A DNA stretch of 64,000 bases, from the NCBI GenBank assembly GCA_023525715.1, contig CM042009.1, positions 129,882,145 to 129,946,144 on the forward strand. Reading direction: 5' to 3'. This DNA is from Cichorium intybus. Taxonomy: Eukaryota > Streptophyta > Magnoliopsida > Asterales > Asteraceae. Every line of letters begins with the position of its first letter. Positions within the stretch are counted from its first letter, which is position 1. Positions 10,217 to 21,398 of this stretch are shown here, in pieces. The notes beneath the pieces were generated by a model. It had not been told where the DNA came from. It did no database searches and worked only from the letters and a program-made list of their open reading frames with translations. The position numbers were made by a program, and so were the translations under genes.

Positions 10217-11064
10217 ATCAACGTACGCTCAACACGAGAATTACAAAGGAATTTCAACATAAGAAACCATCAATACATTCAACATTATAGTCAAGATTAT
10301 GCAATATCAAATACCAAATAACTTCACACACAAACATAAGACTTAATTGGCTCCAAATCCACCCTTCATTTCTTGAATTTTTCCAAAGTTCTATACTCAC
10401 CCCTTACTCCCACTCGGCATAGAGTGTGACAGCCTCTTTGATTGCCTCACCCAGACTCCATGGGATATCGACAATCGACGCCCAAAACGCACCATAAGAT
10501 ATTATAAGCAATAAGGCAATTTGAAAGAATACTACATAACTAACTTGAGTCATAGATGAACAAGAAAGCATAAAAGCATACATAATCACAAAGTACACAC
10601 ATATGTCCACATAAACTCACAGTGATGCAATATAATCAATCTCGAGCTCAAATTGTGTGCCACTTCCAATTCTGGAATCTAAGGGAATCACATCATCCAC
10701 AAGCCTCCAATGATGTTATTATAATCCCTAAAGTATGCATACTAATTACTATTAACATATGATCATCAATTTTTGAGTTGTATCGTTATTATTGAGTTGT
10801 ACCATTATTATTTTGATACCTCTACATGTTCATCCACTCTATAGCCTTTTGTTTATGCTTGGTTTGAACCTACTTAAACTCAGAATCACATGACGGAATC
10901 AAAAGAAAATTTGTACTACTCTTTGATTTTATACGAATTTTACAATACGACAACTGTATGCTGTCATAACTCAGTTTAACAACATTGTACAAAGTGAGAA
11001 TTTTACGTATCTTGATGCTAGAAGTAATTTATAATGTATAAAAAAAAATAAACTAGACATTTAT
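10217..11064. other. Non-coding spacer
   Basis: AT-rich sequence with no supportable gene, terminal repeat or RNA gene. Probably decayed transposon sequence. Confidence 0.5.
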
Positions 11065-12209
11065 TGTAACACCCGTATTTTCAACTATTATTATTCAAGT
11101 TATTTAACGACGTTAGTTTTAAGTTATTAAATTTAGATAGATCGTGAAATAATATTTATCAGATATTTTGGTAATATGTCGTGTTCAACTATAATATCTT
11201 ATTCATGATTTTTATAGTTTTAATTATCTAGAATCCTTAATTGAAATAAGATGGAAAAGAGCATAGTAATAAGGAAAGATGATGCACCATGTTAAGAAAA
11301 TAAGCCTTAAAATGTGAAATGTAATTCTTGAAAGCATAAGGTGTCAAAAAATGTAAGAAATATTAGACTATGCAAGCAAGAAAGTAAGTGTGTAAGCAAC
11401 TTACAAAAACTAAAGCACAATGAACTAGTGCAAATACAATGATGACAAAATATGACATAAGGATGACAAAAACCTATTCTAAAAACAATGAGTAACCATA
11501 TTTGGGTTGATTAGTAAGTCTATATTGATGTGTTGTCAAATTCCAAATTAATTAAGGAAAGTTTATATGCATGAAAAATCAATAAAGTACATATGTGTCA
11601 AACATTCCAAGAATAAGGTTAAAAAAGTAACATATGTGTTAAAGATTCCTAGGATAATGTTAAAGAGGTACATATGTGTCAAATTCTTATAAATTTACAA
11701 GTTTAGAAGTTCAGTTAACAAGTACCCAATGCAACACACTTATACTATAAATTCAATTCTTTTATAGACCTGTGTTCGATGTATTATTTTTTTTAAAAAA
11801 AATTTAGAGAATTCAATCATAATTATTTTGGAGAAAAAGGGACTTCACGATACTAACCTTAAGAGGGTAGGGACACAAAGATGGGTTTAAGCCCGCGTGC
11901 TAAGTACGGCTAATAATGACGCTATCGACCATGATTAGTGGCACGGCACACCGTAATTGTAAAACCTTAGGTTTCGGGCCTTGAGCCCTATTTAAGGGGC
12001 TCTAAACCCTAGGGGTGCTCTTTTATTAGCCACCAGTCCCAAAGAATACCCTAGTTCGGCTATATCTTCCATCTTTGGTGTTATAGCTCTATTCCTCTTG
12101 TTTTGAAGGTTGCTTGTGGAAGAAGAAGGAGAGTGTTGGTGCCAAGGAGCCTTCTACAACCTAGATCTGACATGTTCTTCAGCTTTTGGACCATTGTAAG
12201 TGCTTTAGC
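11065..12209 (+). repeat. Truncated LTR-like sequence, plus orientation
   Basis: Begins TGTAACACCC as gypsy LTRs do. It has a TATA-like CTATTTAAGG near 11988 followed by a leader-like region. No primer site or end sequence follows: at 12210 a different TGTAAC-starting sequence takes over. Likely a broken LTR. Confidence 0.4.
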
Positions 12210-13511
<1,302 letters not shown>

Positions 13512-13687
13512 TGAGGATATAGCATTTCCAAAAATTTAAGGGGTGAAGGGTTAATGATGGTTTATTGAGACGATGTCTATGTGGTACTATAATCTCTTGA
13601 GATGAGTGTTAATGACACCTCTTGGTCTAAGATTTTGGTAAAAAGCTTTGAGAGATTAAGAAAATTATGAAAATACCCGATTACGAT

Positions 13688-14791
13688 CAGGGCCGGCCGG
13701 GAGATTTTGGAGGCCCTATGCAAGTTAATAAATGTAGGCCCCAAAATTGTTTCCTAATTTCTTCTGTATATGTATTTTTCCTTGGAGGAAGATTCGTATT
13801 CGGACCAGATGTGCAATCCGTCTTTCTATCAATGTTCCTAATCATCCCTCCAGTTGCAGCTTTCTGTGCATTTGTTGGCCAGAAGTTACTCGATCACTTC
13901 CCCAAACACCTCAGAATATTACTTATGACCATATTTATTGAATTCACAATTTATGTAAGTCCTGTCATAAAATCAATTTCAATTTCTGAAAATCGTGAAA
14001 CTGAAACATATACCTTAATTGTGAGAATCAATTTCAATATCAGAAACCATTGTCTCCTTTAATTCTGATTTTCAAAACTGAAAGAGAGACAACCCTGCAA
14101 AATTAGAAACCGTGAAATAACAACATCAATTTCAATTTCAGGAAATCATGAAGACGTGAAGCATATACCTTAATTCTGATTTGTGAGAATCAATCAATTT
14201 TAGAAACCGTAAATTCCTTAAAATTGTGATTTCTGAGAAGTGAGACCACTCTAAGACGAAAGTGAATCACTGAATCAGATTGGTCTATTGGAATTTAGAA
14301 GACGAGAAACTGAGAAAGAATGATTCAGAGAAATCAGAAACCGTGCTACTCAGGTTCAATATAACAATCTTGATTCGAGAATTTTAGATTATTAGTCCGA
14401 GAAGACGAGAAAGAATGATGAGTGAATGGAATTAGATTGGAATCTGATTCGAGAAAACGAGAAAGATAGAAAGGTTGAAAAACAATACGAACCTTGAACT
14501 GTTGAAAATATATTTGGGAATTGTGATGTACCTATGCAGGAATTCGATCGTCAATCAGTTGCTGATTTTTCGAGATTGAATTGGTGATTACCGAGATTAA
14601 GCTAATAATGATTATCGTTTCACGCTCCAAGCAATTGATTCCCGCTCCTTCTTCTTTGCGATTTGCGGTTTAGGTTGTGGAGCAGGACTTGGGCCTAATA
14701 TAATGCTACATCACTTTAAAAATTTTGGGCCCTTGGTAGAATATGGACCCTATTCAAATGAACCACTTGAACTCCCTTTGGGCCGGGCCTG
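13688..14791. mobile_element. Non-autonomous hAT element carrying a gene fragment (Pack-hAT)
   Basis: 1104 bp. The inverted ends are CAGGGCCGGCCGGGAG on the left and CAGGCCCGGCCCAAAG (reverse complement) on the right. The flanking octamers ATTACGAT (13680-13687) and ATTCCGTT (14792-14799) match at 6 of 8 positions, as expected for an aged hAT target duplication. There is no transposase. The interior contains a recognisable exon of a host gene (13778-13954), so the element has captured host DNA. Confidence 0.8.
13778..13954 (+). pseudogene. Captured exon of a DHHC protein S-acyltransferase
   Basis: About 59 codons in one frame. The translation contains GGRFVFGPDVQSVFLSMF followed by a hydrophobic stretch and ends ...EFTIY. 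This matches the N-terminal region with the first membrane segments of plant protein S-acyltransferases (PAT family), whose members usually start with a G-R-(F/L)-(I/V)-FGPD motif and have VFTIYDL further on. Immediately after the TAT codon is GTAAGT, a textbook splice donor, and a pyrimidine-rich stretch lies just upstream, so an exon with intron edges was captured from genomic DNA. The catalytic DHHC region is absent. Whether it is transcribed is unknown. Confidence 0.7.
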
Positions 14792-14933
14792 ATTCCGTTT
14801 CATACTTGTTTTCAGGTCTGTCTTGTTTTGTTTGACGGAGTTTTACACAGATGTGATTTCTTTGTTCCTAAACCCTTGAATAGAATATAAACTCTTAAAA
14901 AATAATATTAAAAGAAATAAAAACTCCTACGAC

Positions 14934-15525
14934 CAGGGGCGGATCTAAGACCAAGGTAAGGGGGGAGGTGCCCCCAATAATTTAGAAATTAGTATATTGG
15001 GTTAGTCTCATTTTGAGTAAAAATAAATCTCAAATACAATATGCCCCCAACTAAATATAAACACATGTTAATGGACCTGGCTTATTGGGGGCATTAATGA
15101 GATAAATAATTCAATTGAGTCTCATTCCTTGTCTTGATTAAGCAAAATACAATAATTTGAATTTGATGTGCGGGTAAATAGAAAAAAAAAAAGGCTGTAT
15201 TTTTTTCTTCATCACCGTCTTTTTTCAGCACAACTATGCAAAATGGCAACATCCAACAACAAGCTAACTTCAATTTTCTTTTGATTCCTTTGGTCTAGGA
15301 TTTAACAAGAAAAAAAAATACCAAGCATCAACTTTAAAAGATCTACACAATTCTTTTTTGTTTTATTCTAGGTAAATTTATAATCATTCTGACCCGACTC
15401 AGTAATTTTGTAACCGTTTTGTTACCGACTCACTTTTATTTATAACCGTTTTGAGCCGACTCGGAAAATTTTTATTTTATGTTTTTTTTTGCCCCCAACG
15501 TTTATAAATCCTAGGTCCGCCAGTG
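14934..15525. mobile_element. Non-autonomous hAT MITE
   Basis: 592 bp with inverted ends CAGGGGCGGATCTAAG and CACTGGCGGACCTAGG (reverse complement of the right end) and a perfect 8-bp duplication CCTACGAC at 14926-14933 and 15526-15533. No coding capacity. It ends only about 65 bp before the as-1-like box of the first SDR gene. Confidence 0.92.
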
Positions 15526-15590
15526 CCTACGACTCATGACAATTTGTTGGTACAATTAAAAATCAAGTTTCAAGCTTCATTTTTGTAAGA

Positions 15591-15607
15591 TGACGTCAGG
15601 AGTGAGG
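15591..15607 (+). promoter_or_regulatory. as-1-like element, SDR gene 1
   Basis: TGACG and TGAGG start exactly 12 bp apart (15591 and 15603), the geometry of as-1 elements bound by TGA-class bZIP factors. The first half-site is embedded in the palindrome TGACGTCA. The second half-site deviates by one base. The same spacing recurs in front of the other two SDR copies. Confidence 0.6.
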
Positions 15608-15648
15608 CTATTTATCCCCGTGATGCAGTCAGCAGTGCGCTGGTGGTT

Positions 15649-15657
15649 CTATTTAAG
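15649..15657 (+). promoter_or_regulatory. TATA-like box, SDR gene 1
   Basis: CTATTTAAG about 50 bp upstream of the ATG at 15699. Position and sequence fit a plant TATA box with a short leader. Confidence 0.5.
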
Positions 15658-15698
15658 ATGCTTAGTTCTGAGTCTACACTCAAGTTTCAAACACACTA

Positions 15699-16517
15699 AT
15701 GGCCAGCGAAATCACCACCGTCTCACCAACGGAAACCGCTCAATTTCAGCCTCTCCAACTGCAGGACAGGGTTGCAATCGTCACCGGTGGCTCTCGCGGC
15801 ATCGGCAAAGCCATCTCCCTCCACCTTGCATCCCTTGGAGCAAAGGTCGTCGTCAATTACAGTTCCAATCACACAAAAGCAGATCTAGTCGTCTCGGAAA
15901 TCAATTCCAAATCTCAATCTGAATCCCCACGAGCTGTTTCTGTCAAAGCCGACGTATCTGATCCGATTCAAGTAAAAGCCCTCTTTGACGCAGCTGAATC
16001 CGCATTCGATTCGCCATTATATATCCTCGTCAACGCCGCCGGGGTCCTGGACTCCTCATATTCTACAATCCCCAACTCTTCCATTGACGAATTCGATAGG
16101 ACGTTCGCCGTGAACACGAGAGGCGCTTATTTATGCTGTAAAGAGGCGGCGAACCGGTTTAAACAAGGCGGCGGTGGGAGGATTATTTGTCTGACGACTT
16201 CGCTAGTGGTGGCTCTGAAACCAGGGTACGGGCCGTATGCAGCGTCGAAAGCCGCAGTTGAGGCTATGGTGAAGATTCTGGCGAAGGAACTGAAGGGTAC
16301 GAGGATCACGGCGAACTGTGTAGCTCCGGGGCCTATCGCGACAGATCTGTTTTTCGAAGGGAAAACTGAGGCGATGGTGAATAATGTAATCGATCAGTGT
16401 CCTTTGGGTAGACTGGGGTTGCCGGAGGATGTTGCTCCGTTGGTTGGGTTCTTGGCAAGTGACGCCGGGGAGTGGATTAACGGTCAGATCGTTCGTGTCA
16501 ATGGTGGATTTGTATGA
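15699..16517 (+). CDS. SDR gene 1: NADPH-dependent aldehyde reductase-like
   Basis: Intronless, 272 aa, a normal length for the classical short-chain dehydrogenase/reductase family. It shows the cofactor motif TGGSRGIG (29-36), NAAG (112-115) in place of the usual NNAG, Asn139 in the AVNTRG motif, the YAASK catalytic Tyr180/Lys184, and PGPIATD (210-216) near the nicotinamide. The closest family I recognise is the plant NADPH-dependent aldehyde reductase-like group (similar to Arabidopsis At3g03980/At4g13180), which reduces reactive aldehydes. No clear plastid transit peptide is seen beyond a short Ser/Thr-rich N-terminus. Oddity: the residue 13 before Tyr180, where classical SDRs keep the catalytic Ser, is Thr167; Ser168 is adjacent. 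First of three tandem copies and the most divergent. Confidence 0.92.
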   Translation: MASEITTVSPTETAQFQPLQLQDRVAIVTGGSRGIGKAISLHLASLGAKVVVNYSSNHTKADLVVSEINSKSQSESPRAVSVKADVSDPIQVKALFDAAESAFDSPLYILVNAAGVLDSSYSTIPNSSIDEFDRTFAVNTRGAYLCCKEAANRFKQGGGGRIICLTTSLVVALKPGYGPYAASKAAVEAMVKILAKELKGTRITANCVAPGPIATDLFFEGKTEAMVNNVIDQCPLGRLGLPEDVAPLVGFLASDAGEWINGQIVRVNGGFV

Positions 16518-18130
16518 AACGGTGAAAGTTTTCGCGGGTTTTTCTGTGTCAGACTGTCTGGGTCAGGGACGGTGAGCATCTAGGAGTTTTTTCAAAAGCT
16601 TTTTCACCCAAAAAGTTCATAAAAAATGAAAAAACTATAGTGGGAGGTTTTTAAATTACAAGCTTTTTCAAAGAACTAGTTAATTAACAAGCTCTTGACT
16701 TGAGCTTTTTCAATGTTTTGGTGGGTCTCACATTTTATTAACCAATAATATACCAACAATGCATATAATAATCTTCCAAAAAAGCTCTTGAAAAACCTCT
16801 TCTATAGTGAAAATAAAATAAGCTTTTTAAATCTAAGATTTTTCATGAAAAAGCTTTTATAAAAAGCCTCCCTATTGTGGATGCTTAGATGGAATAAACT
16901 ACAAATCGCTTTCTATATCTTTGAGTGAATTACAAATTTCGTACCTGACTTATATATCAATTTGCAAATCTTTTTTAATTTGATTTTTTCCGTAATTTTG
17001 GTCATATTATGTGCAATACACATACGTTTTTAAAGACACGTTTTTAATTTGTTTACTTAATAAACTCAGCATACTGAAGAAAGCAAGTGATGTAATGCAA
17101 ATGGGTCATGTATGCATTTTTACACGTTACATTTATATTGACATAGACCTTTTGAGAAATGTTAATAGATGGTTTATAATGTTTAAAAAAAATATAACAA
17201 TGTGTATTTTCGGTTTTTAGTTGGCATTTACATAGCTTTTAGGTAGCTTTGACTTGGTATATCTTTTGTATATCTAACATTAAGGAATGAGAAGTAGTAT
17301 TGGCACATCTTTTATAAAATATCATCCACTTGCTTTTGACTTTGGTCTTTGTAAAGCTTCATTTTTAACATATCGTTTGTGTTGTCTTTTGTTATATATG
17401 TGCGGTATATATAAGTATAAAGCATCATGAAAACCACAAGCACAAAACATCTACCACTTTCATTGCATCTAAAAAACTAACAATGCAATATTATTAACAT
17501 ACTTGTCTTGGTTTGTTTATTACTGTACTTACAAAGGTAAAATCTTTTTTCATTTTTTTTCAGTTATACATAGAAATTAAGGAAATTTTTATCTTTTTTA
17601 TACGTAGATCACCACAAGTTACCACTTAAATCATATTGTCCCCAATTTTTGATAAATCCTATGGAAAATATGAGCTAAAAGCACAGTAACAATAGTTGAT
17701 CTTCTTTAAAGACCAAAGTGATTATTGCATAATCTGTCCCTTAAAACAATGATAGTTATGTAATTTTACATTACTTCTTAGTTCTTACCTGATTAATTAA
17801 AATTCAACTACTTTGACGGCAAATAATTAGAAAAGTAAAATCATAATTAGTTCACTTAAACACAATCAAAAGTAAAATCTGATAAACTATTTTTTTAGAA
17901 AATATTAAATAAAAGAGAAATATATCTTTTTCTATAAATATGAAATGTATGAATATTTATTTCGTGATATACTATTTTTATAATATTTTTATTCTTTTTC
18001 AAATTTTAAAGATTTCAAATAACATAAGAATTCCAAATCAATTTTGCAACTCCCAATACGAAATTATCATTTTACATACAAAACAAATAAAAAGATATCA
18101 ATTTGTAGTAGTACTCCTACCTTATTTGGG
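16518..18130. other. Spacer between SDR gene 1 and the Pack-MULE
   Basis: No gene. It includes a possible MITE (16575-16890). From about 17885 to 18130 the sequence is the left part of the duplicated upstream region that recurs at about 24165-24425 in front of SDR gene 3. Confidence 0.6.
16575..16890. mobile_element. Possible MITE with inverted ends
   Basis: The left end AGCATCTAGGAG...CAAAAGCTTTTTCA pairs with the right end read in reverse (AAGCATCCACAATAGGGAGG...AAAAGCTTTTTCATG). The ends are imperfect and I could not identify a convincing target duplication, so superfamily and exact limits remain open. Confidence 0.4.
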
Positions 18131-18139
18131 TAATTTGTT

Positions 18140-19702
18140 GGGTTATTGCCATCAAAACCCCATAAACTTATCATTTTGGTTTTAAATGGTCATCGAACTA
18201 TGTTTTGTGCATTCTAAGACATTGAAATATGAAATTATATGTCAAAAAAACCCTTTTGCGAAAATTAAAGAGGTCATCCTGTAAAATAAAGCTGATGTGG
18301 ATTTTGACCATCTAAAAAGGTGACTTAGACTTTGACCATATAAAACCCTTTTTGCCGAAGAGGTCGTTCGTATCACAGTTTCTGATAAAGGTTCTCGATA
18401 AATATCTCAGCTCTCTAATCCACATCGTCTTCTTCATGTAAAAGCAATGGTTCTTTGTACATGAAAGCTTCTCGTATTCTCTAGTCGTTCCCCAAAGCTC
18501 AGCCGCTTGTGACTTTACGAATGAACTATGAAAGAGGAGAAAACACTCCACCGATTTACATTGGAGTTCATGAGGAAAGTGACCTTCTTGACAAAGGTTC
18601 TAGCCTGCTTAACAAGTGTCTTCTGTTGTTCTTGTCTTCTTCCAGGTTTTTTGGTCGATTTACAGATATAATTAAGTGGTTTCAGATTCAATATATATCT
18701 TTAAAAGATTAACAAAAAAGCTGAATTCTATCCATGAGATGAGGCATCACAAGCAATGAGCCATATCAAATGAATTTGACAGATCTCCCGTTGTGTCAAT
18801 ATTATTCCAAGAATTGTCGGAATCCCGTGTTCCAACGCGAACCGAACTTGAGCCTCGTGGTTATCTCTCGGGGATAGAGACGCCGTTAAAATGCCACGAT
18901 CAAGCAAGTCACCGCCCCTGCTAGAGCCACCTGGACACGAAATATTTCAGATTTAAGCTTTACAAACACAAAAAACTTAATCGTGGTATTGTTGTTGAGT
19001 GTTGGATAATTTATTGAGGTAGATATTTAGAAGTCAATTGAATGAAGGGAGGGTGGAAGAAAGAAAAAATGGTTGTGTATGGCAGCTTGTACTACAAGAG
19101 ACGCCAATTAAATCACTTTGCAAATTAACTAAGTTAAGTAATTAGAATATTTGGAGGACCAAAATCATAGAACATGGTGATTCACGTTCCAAATAGCTGT
19201 GGCCACCACCGCATGACCCACCATAACAACCAAACCTATTTTTCTTCCTGAGGTTATGCCGACGAACAAGAAACATAGTTATATCAAAAAAGTTGAAAAC
19301 CAAACCCATATGAACGAAAAGTGTTTGGATACCAACAAAGAGTCGGAACGACGATGATTTTGGGACAGATTTGGATAAGTTTGGATGGCGTGGTTATATA
19401 TAAATAAAAGAGGGGATAATAAAGAGAATAATATATAATAGTTGGAGCAAAATCTTAGTACCTTGCTCCCATGCATTCATTTCTTTCCTGTGGAAGAGAA
19501 AGAGGATAAAGATAAAATTGTCTACGTGGCATCACTTGTACATATCAGCTAAGTTAAAATTGAAATTTTACATGCTAACCGGATATATTCCCTTTTTTAG
19601 CAGGTCATTTTAAAGTATAATGATCTAAAAATAACAATTTTTAGTATAAGGACTATTTAAACTCAAAACCAAAAGTTTATAAGGTTTGGATAACAATAAC
19701 CC
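18140..19702. mobile_element. Pack-MULE inserted in the SDR gene 2 promoter region
   Basis: 1563 bp with long, imperfect inverted ends: left GGGTTATTGCCATCAAAACC, right (reverse complement) GGGTTATTGTTATCCAAACC, similarity extending about 60 bp. A perfect 9-bp duplication TAATTTGTT (18131-18139 and 19703-19711) is diagnostic of Mutator-like elements. Sequence homologous to the upstream region of SDR gene 3 resumes directly on both sides, which proves the insertion. No transposase; it carries a methyltransferase gene fragment on the minus strand. Its right end is only 68 bp from the as-1-like box and 144 bp from the start codon of SDR gene 2. Confidence 0.93.
18735..18935 (-). pseudogene. Captured fragment of a PMT-type methyltransferase
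   Basis: Read on the minus strand, one frame of about 65 codons contains GGDLLDRGILTASLSPRD and then HEAQVRFALEHGIPTILG. It matches the SAM-binding domain of the plant-specific 'probable methyltransferase PMT' family (DUF248; Golgi proteins linked to wall polysaccharides), where the GCGVASFGG motif is followed by a strand ending in (A/S)-P-K/R-D and then H-E-x-Q-(I/V)-x-FALERG(I/V)P. The frame ends at a stop near the family's C-x-R-C position and the flanking parts are missing, so this is a piece captured by the MULE rather than a gene. Confidence 0.7.
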
Positions 19703-19769
19703 TAATTTGTTTGATTATCCGTGAAAAATCAAGTTTCATATTGAATTAGAGATATCTATCCATGTAGGA

Positions 19770-19786
19770 TGACATCAGCAGTGACG
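19770..19786 (+). promoter_or_regulatory. as-1-like element, SDR gene 2
   Basis: TGACA at 19770 and TGACG at 19782, exactly 12 bp apart. It lies 60-76 bp upstream of the ATG and just downstream of the Pack-MULE. The surrounding 100 bp is nearly identical to the promoter of SDR gene 3. Confidence 0.6.
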
Positions 19787-19845
19787 ATGATTTATCCGTT
19801 GATATTCATTCATATAGCTCACACTCTCAAATTTCAAGTATACCA

Positions 19846-20664
19846 ATGGCCACAGAAATCAGCACCGTCTCACCAACTGAAACCACCCAATCTCAGCCAC
19901 TCCAACTGCAGGACCGGGTTGCAATCGTCACCGGCGGCTCTCGCGGCATCGGCAGAGCCATCTCCCTCTACCTAGCATCCCTTGGCGCAAAGCTCGTCGT
20001 CAATTATACTTCCAGGCCCACTGAAGCGGATCTAGTCGTCTCGGAGATCAATTCCAAATCTCAATCTCAATCTCCAAGAGCTGTTTCTGTGAAAGCCGAC
20101 ATTTCTGATCCGATTCAAGTGAAAGCTCTCTTTGACGCAGCCGAATCCGCCTTCGATTCCCCATTATATATCCTCGTCAGCTCCGCTGGGGTTCTGGACC
20201 CATCCTACGCTTCGATCCCCAACTCCTCCCTCGACGAATTCGATAGGACATTCGCCGTGAACACGAGAGGCACTTATTTATGCTGTAAGGAGGCGGCGAA
20301 CCGGTTGAAACAAGGCGGCGGAGGGAGGATTATTTGTCTTACGTCATCGTTGGTGGTGGCTTTGAGTCCTGGGTTCGGGGCGTATGCAGGGTCTAAAGCG
20401 GCGGTTGAAGCTATGGTGAAGATTCTGGCAAAGGAACTAAAGGGGACGAGGATCACGGCGAACTGTGTAGCTCCAGGGCCTATTGCGACAGATATGTTTT
20501 ACGAAGGAAAAACTGAGGAGATGGTGAATAAGTATATTGAGGAGAGTCCTTTGGTTAGACTGGGGGTGCCGGAGGATGTTGCTCCGTTGGTTGGTTTCTT
20601 GGCTAGCGACGCCGGAGAGTGGATTAACGGTCAGATTGTTGGTGTCAATGGTGGATATGTGTGA
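19846..20664 (+). CDS. SDR gene 2: NADPH-dependent aldehyde reductase-like
   Basis: Intronless, 272 aa, about 90% identical by eye to gene 3. TGGSRGIG cofactor motif, VSSAG where the family has V-N-(N/S/A)-A-G, AVNTRG with the catalytic Asn, Ser at the position 13 before Tyr180, and YAGSK with catalytic Tyr/Lys. Compared with genes 1 and 3 it has private changes at conserved sites: Gly for Ala inside the YxxxK box, PLVRLG for PLGRLG, and VGVNGG for VRVNGG at the C-terminal cofactor loop. These suggest relaxed constraint or altered activity. Its upstream region was cut short by the Pack-MULE, but the as-1-like box and a weak TATA-like CATATAG near 19811 remain. Likely function as for gene 1. 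Confidence 0.92.
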   Translation: MATEISTVSPTETTQSQPLQLQDRVAIVTGGSRGIGRAISLYLASLGAKLVVNYTSRPTEADLVVSEINSKSQSQSPRAVSVKADISDPIQVKALFDAAESAFDSPLYILVSSAGVLDPSYASIPNSSLDEFDRTFAVNTRGTYLCCKEAANRLKQGGGGRIICLTSSLVVALSPGFGAYAGSKAAVEAMVKILAKELKGTRITANCVAPGPIATDMFYEGKTEEMVNKYIEESPLVRLGVPEDVAPLVGFLASDAGEWINGQIVGVNGGYV

Positions 20665-21395
20665 AGGGTGTTGCCAATTGTATCTAAGGTTACAAATTAC
20701 TTTGATTTCATGTCACATGATATATAACTGGAAAAAAAAATGGAAGGAAATTTTCGCTTTCCTTCTTTTCACATTCATTAATCTTTCAATTTTTTATTTT
20801 ATAATTTAATTATCTCATAGTTTTAAGTCAAGTCATTTAAAAGTATATAATAAAAGGTACGTGCTATTTTTAACTAGTTTAATCGAGTCAACATTGTACA
20901 TGTGGTTATTATAATTCGACGAAACTATGCAATTGGTCATTGTGTACCCTTTCTTAGAGTGTTGCATCTTGAACTTCTTCGAGACTTTATGTATGAACGT
21001 GTCTTTTTTCTCCTTCAATACTTGGAAATGATCTTAACTACCATAGAATGTGCTTCACTAGGATTGATAGGATGTTGACTTGTCATGCTTAAGGCATACG
21101 ACATAGCAGGCCTTATCATAACATGTATGATCGATCATGTAGCAAAACCATACATGATTTGACTCTTCCCATTCAACTTCTAAGTGGACCTAGGACACTG
21201 AACTCTATCCAGACCTAAAACACGATGCATAGGTAGAAACTATTGGTAATTTTGTGTTACCAGGTCGTTTTAGTATGGTATAATTTACAAGATTACTAAT
21301 GGAGCTCTAACTTTGAATTTATAAAAGTTAAGAGGTGTGAAGTGCACACTTATATAATATGAATTTTTTTCTCTGTATGACCTAAATGTGGGGGT
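20665..21395. other. Spacer with duplicated 3' flank
   Basis: No gene. From 20665 to about 20950 the sequence is homologous to the 3' flank of SDR gene 3 (25396-25662 continuing at about 26725-26770), so the tandem duplication included downstream DNA. The remainder shows nothing recognisable. Confidence 0.7.
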
Positions 21396-21398
21396 TAA

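Noticed and set aside
10034..10260. Minus-strand ORFs of 60-73 codons made of repeated Met-Tyr-Val-Cys-like residues
   Set aside because: Pure translation of the (ACAT)n/(AT)n microsatellite.
13667..14062. 131-codon ORF as a real S-acyltransferase gene
   Set aside because: Only about 59 codons match; the ends read through transposon and intron sequence, and no DHHC domain follows.
15590..15922. 110-codon ORF overlapping the start of SDR gene 1
   Set aside because: Different frame of the same DNA; only the 272-codon frame has SDR motifs.
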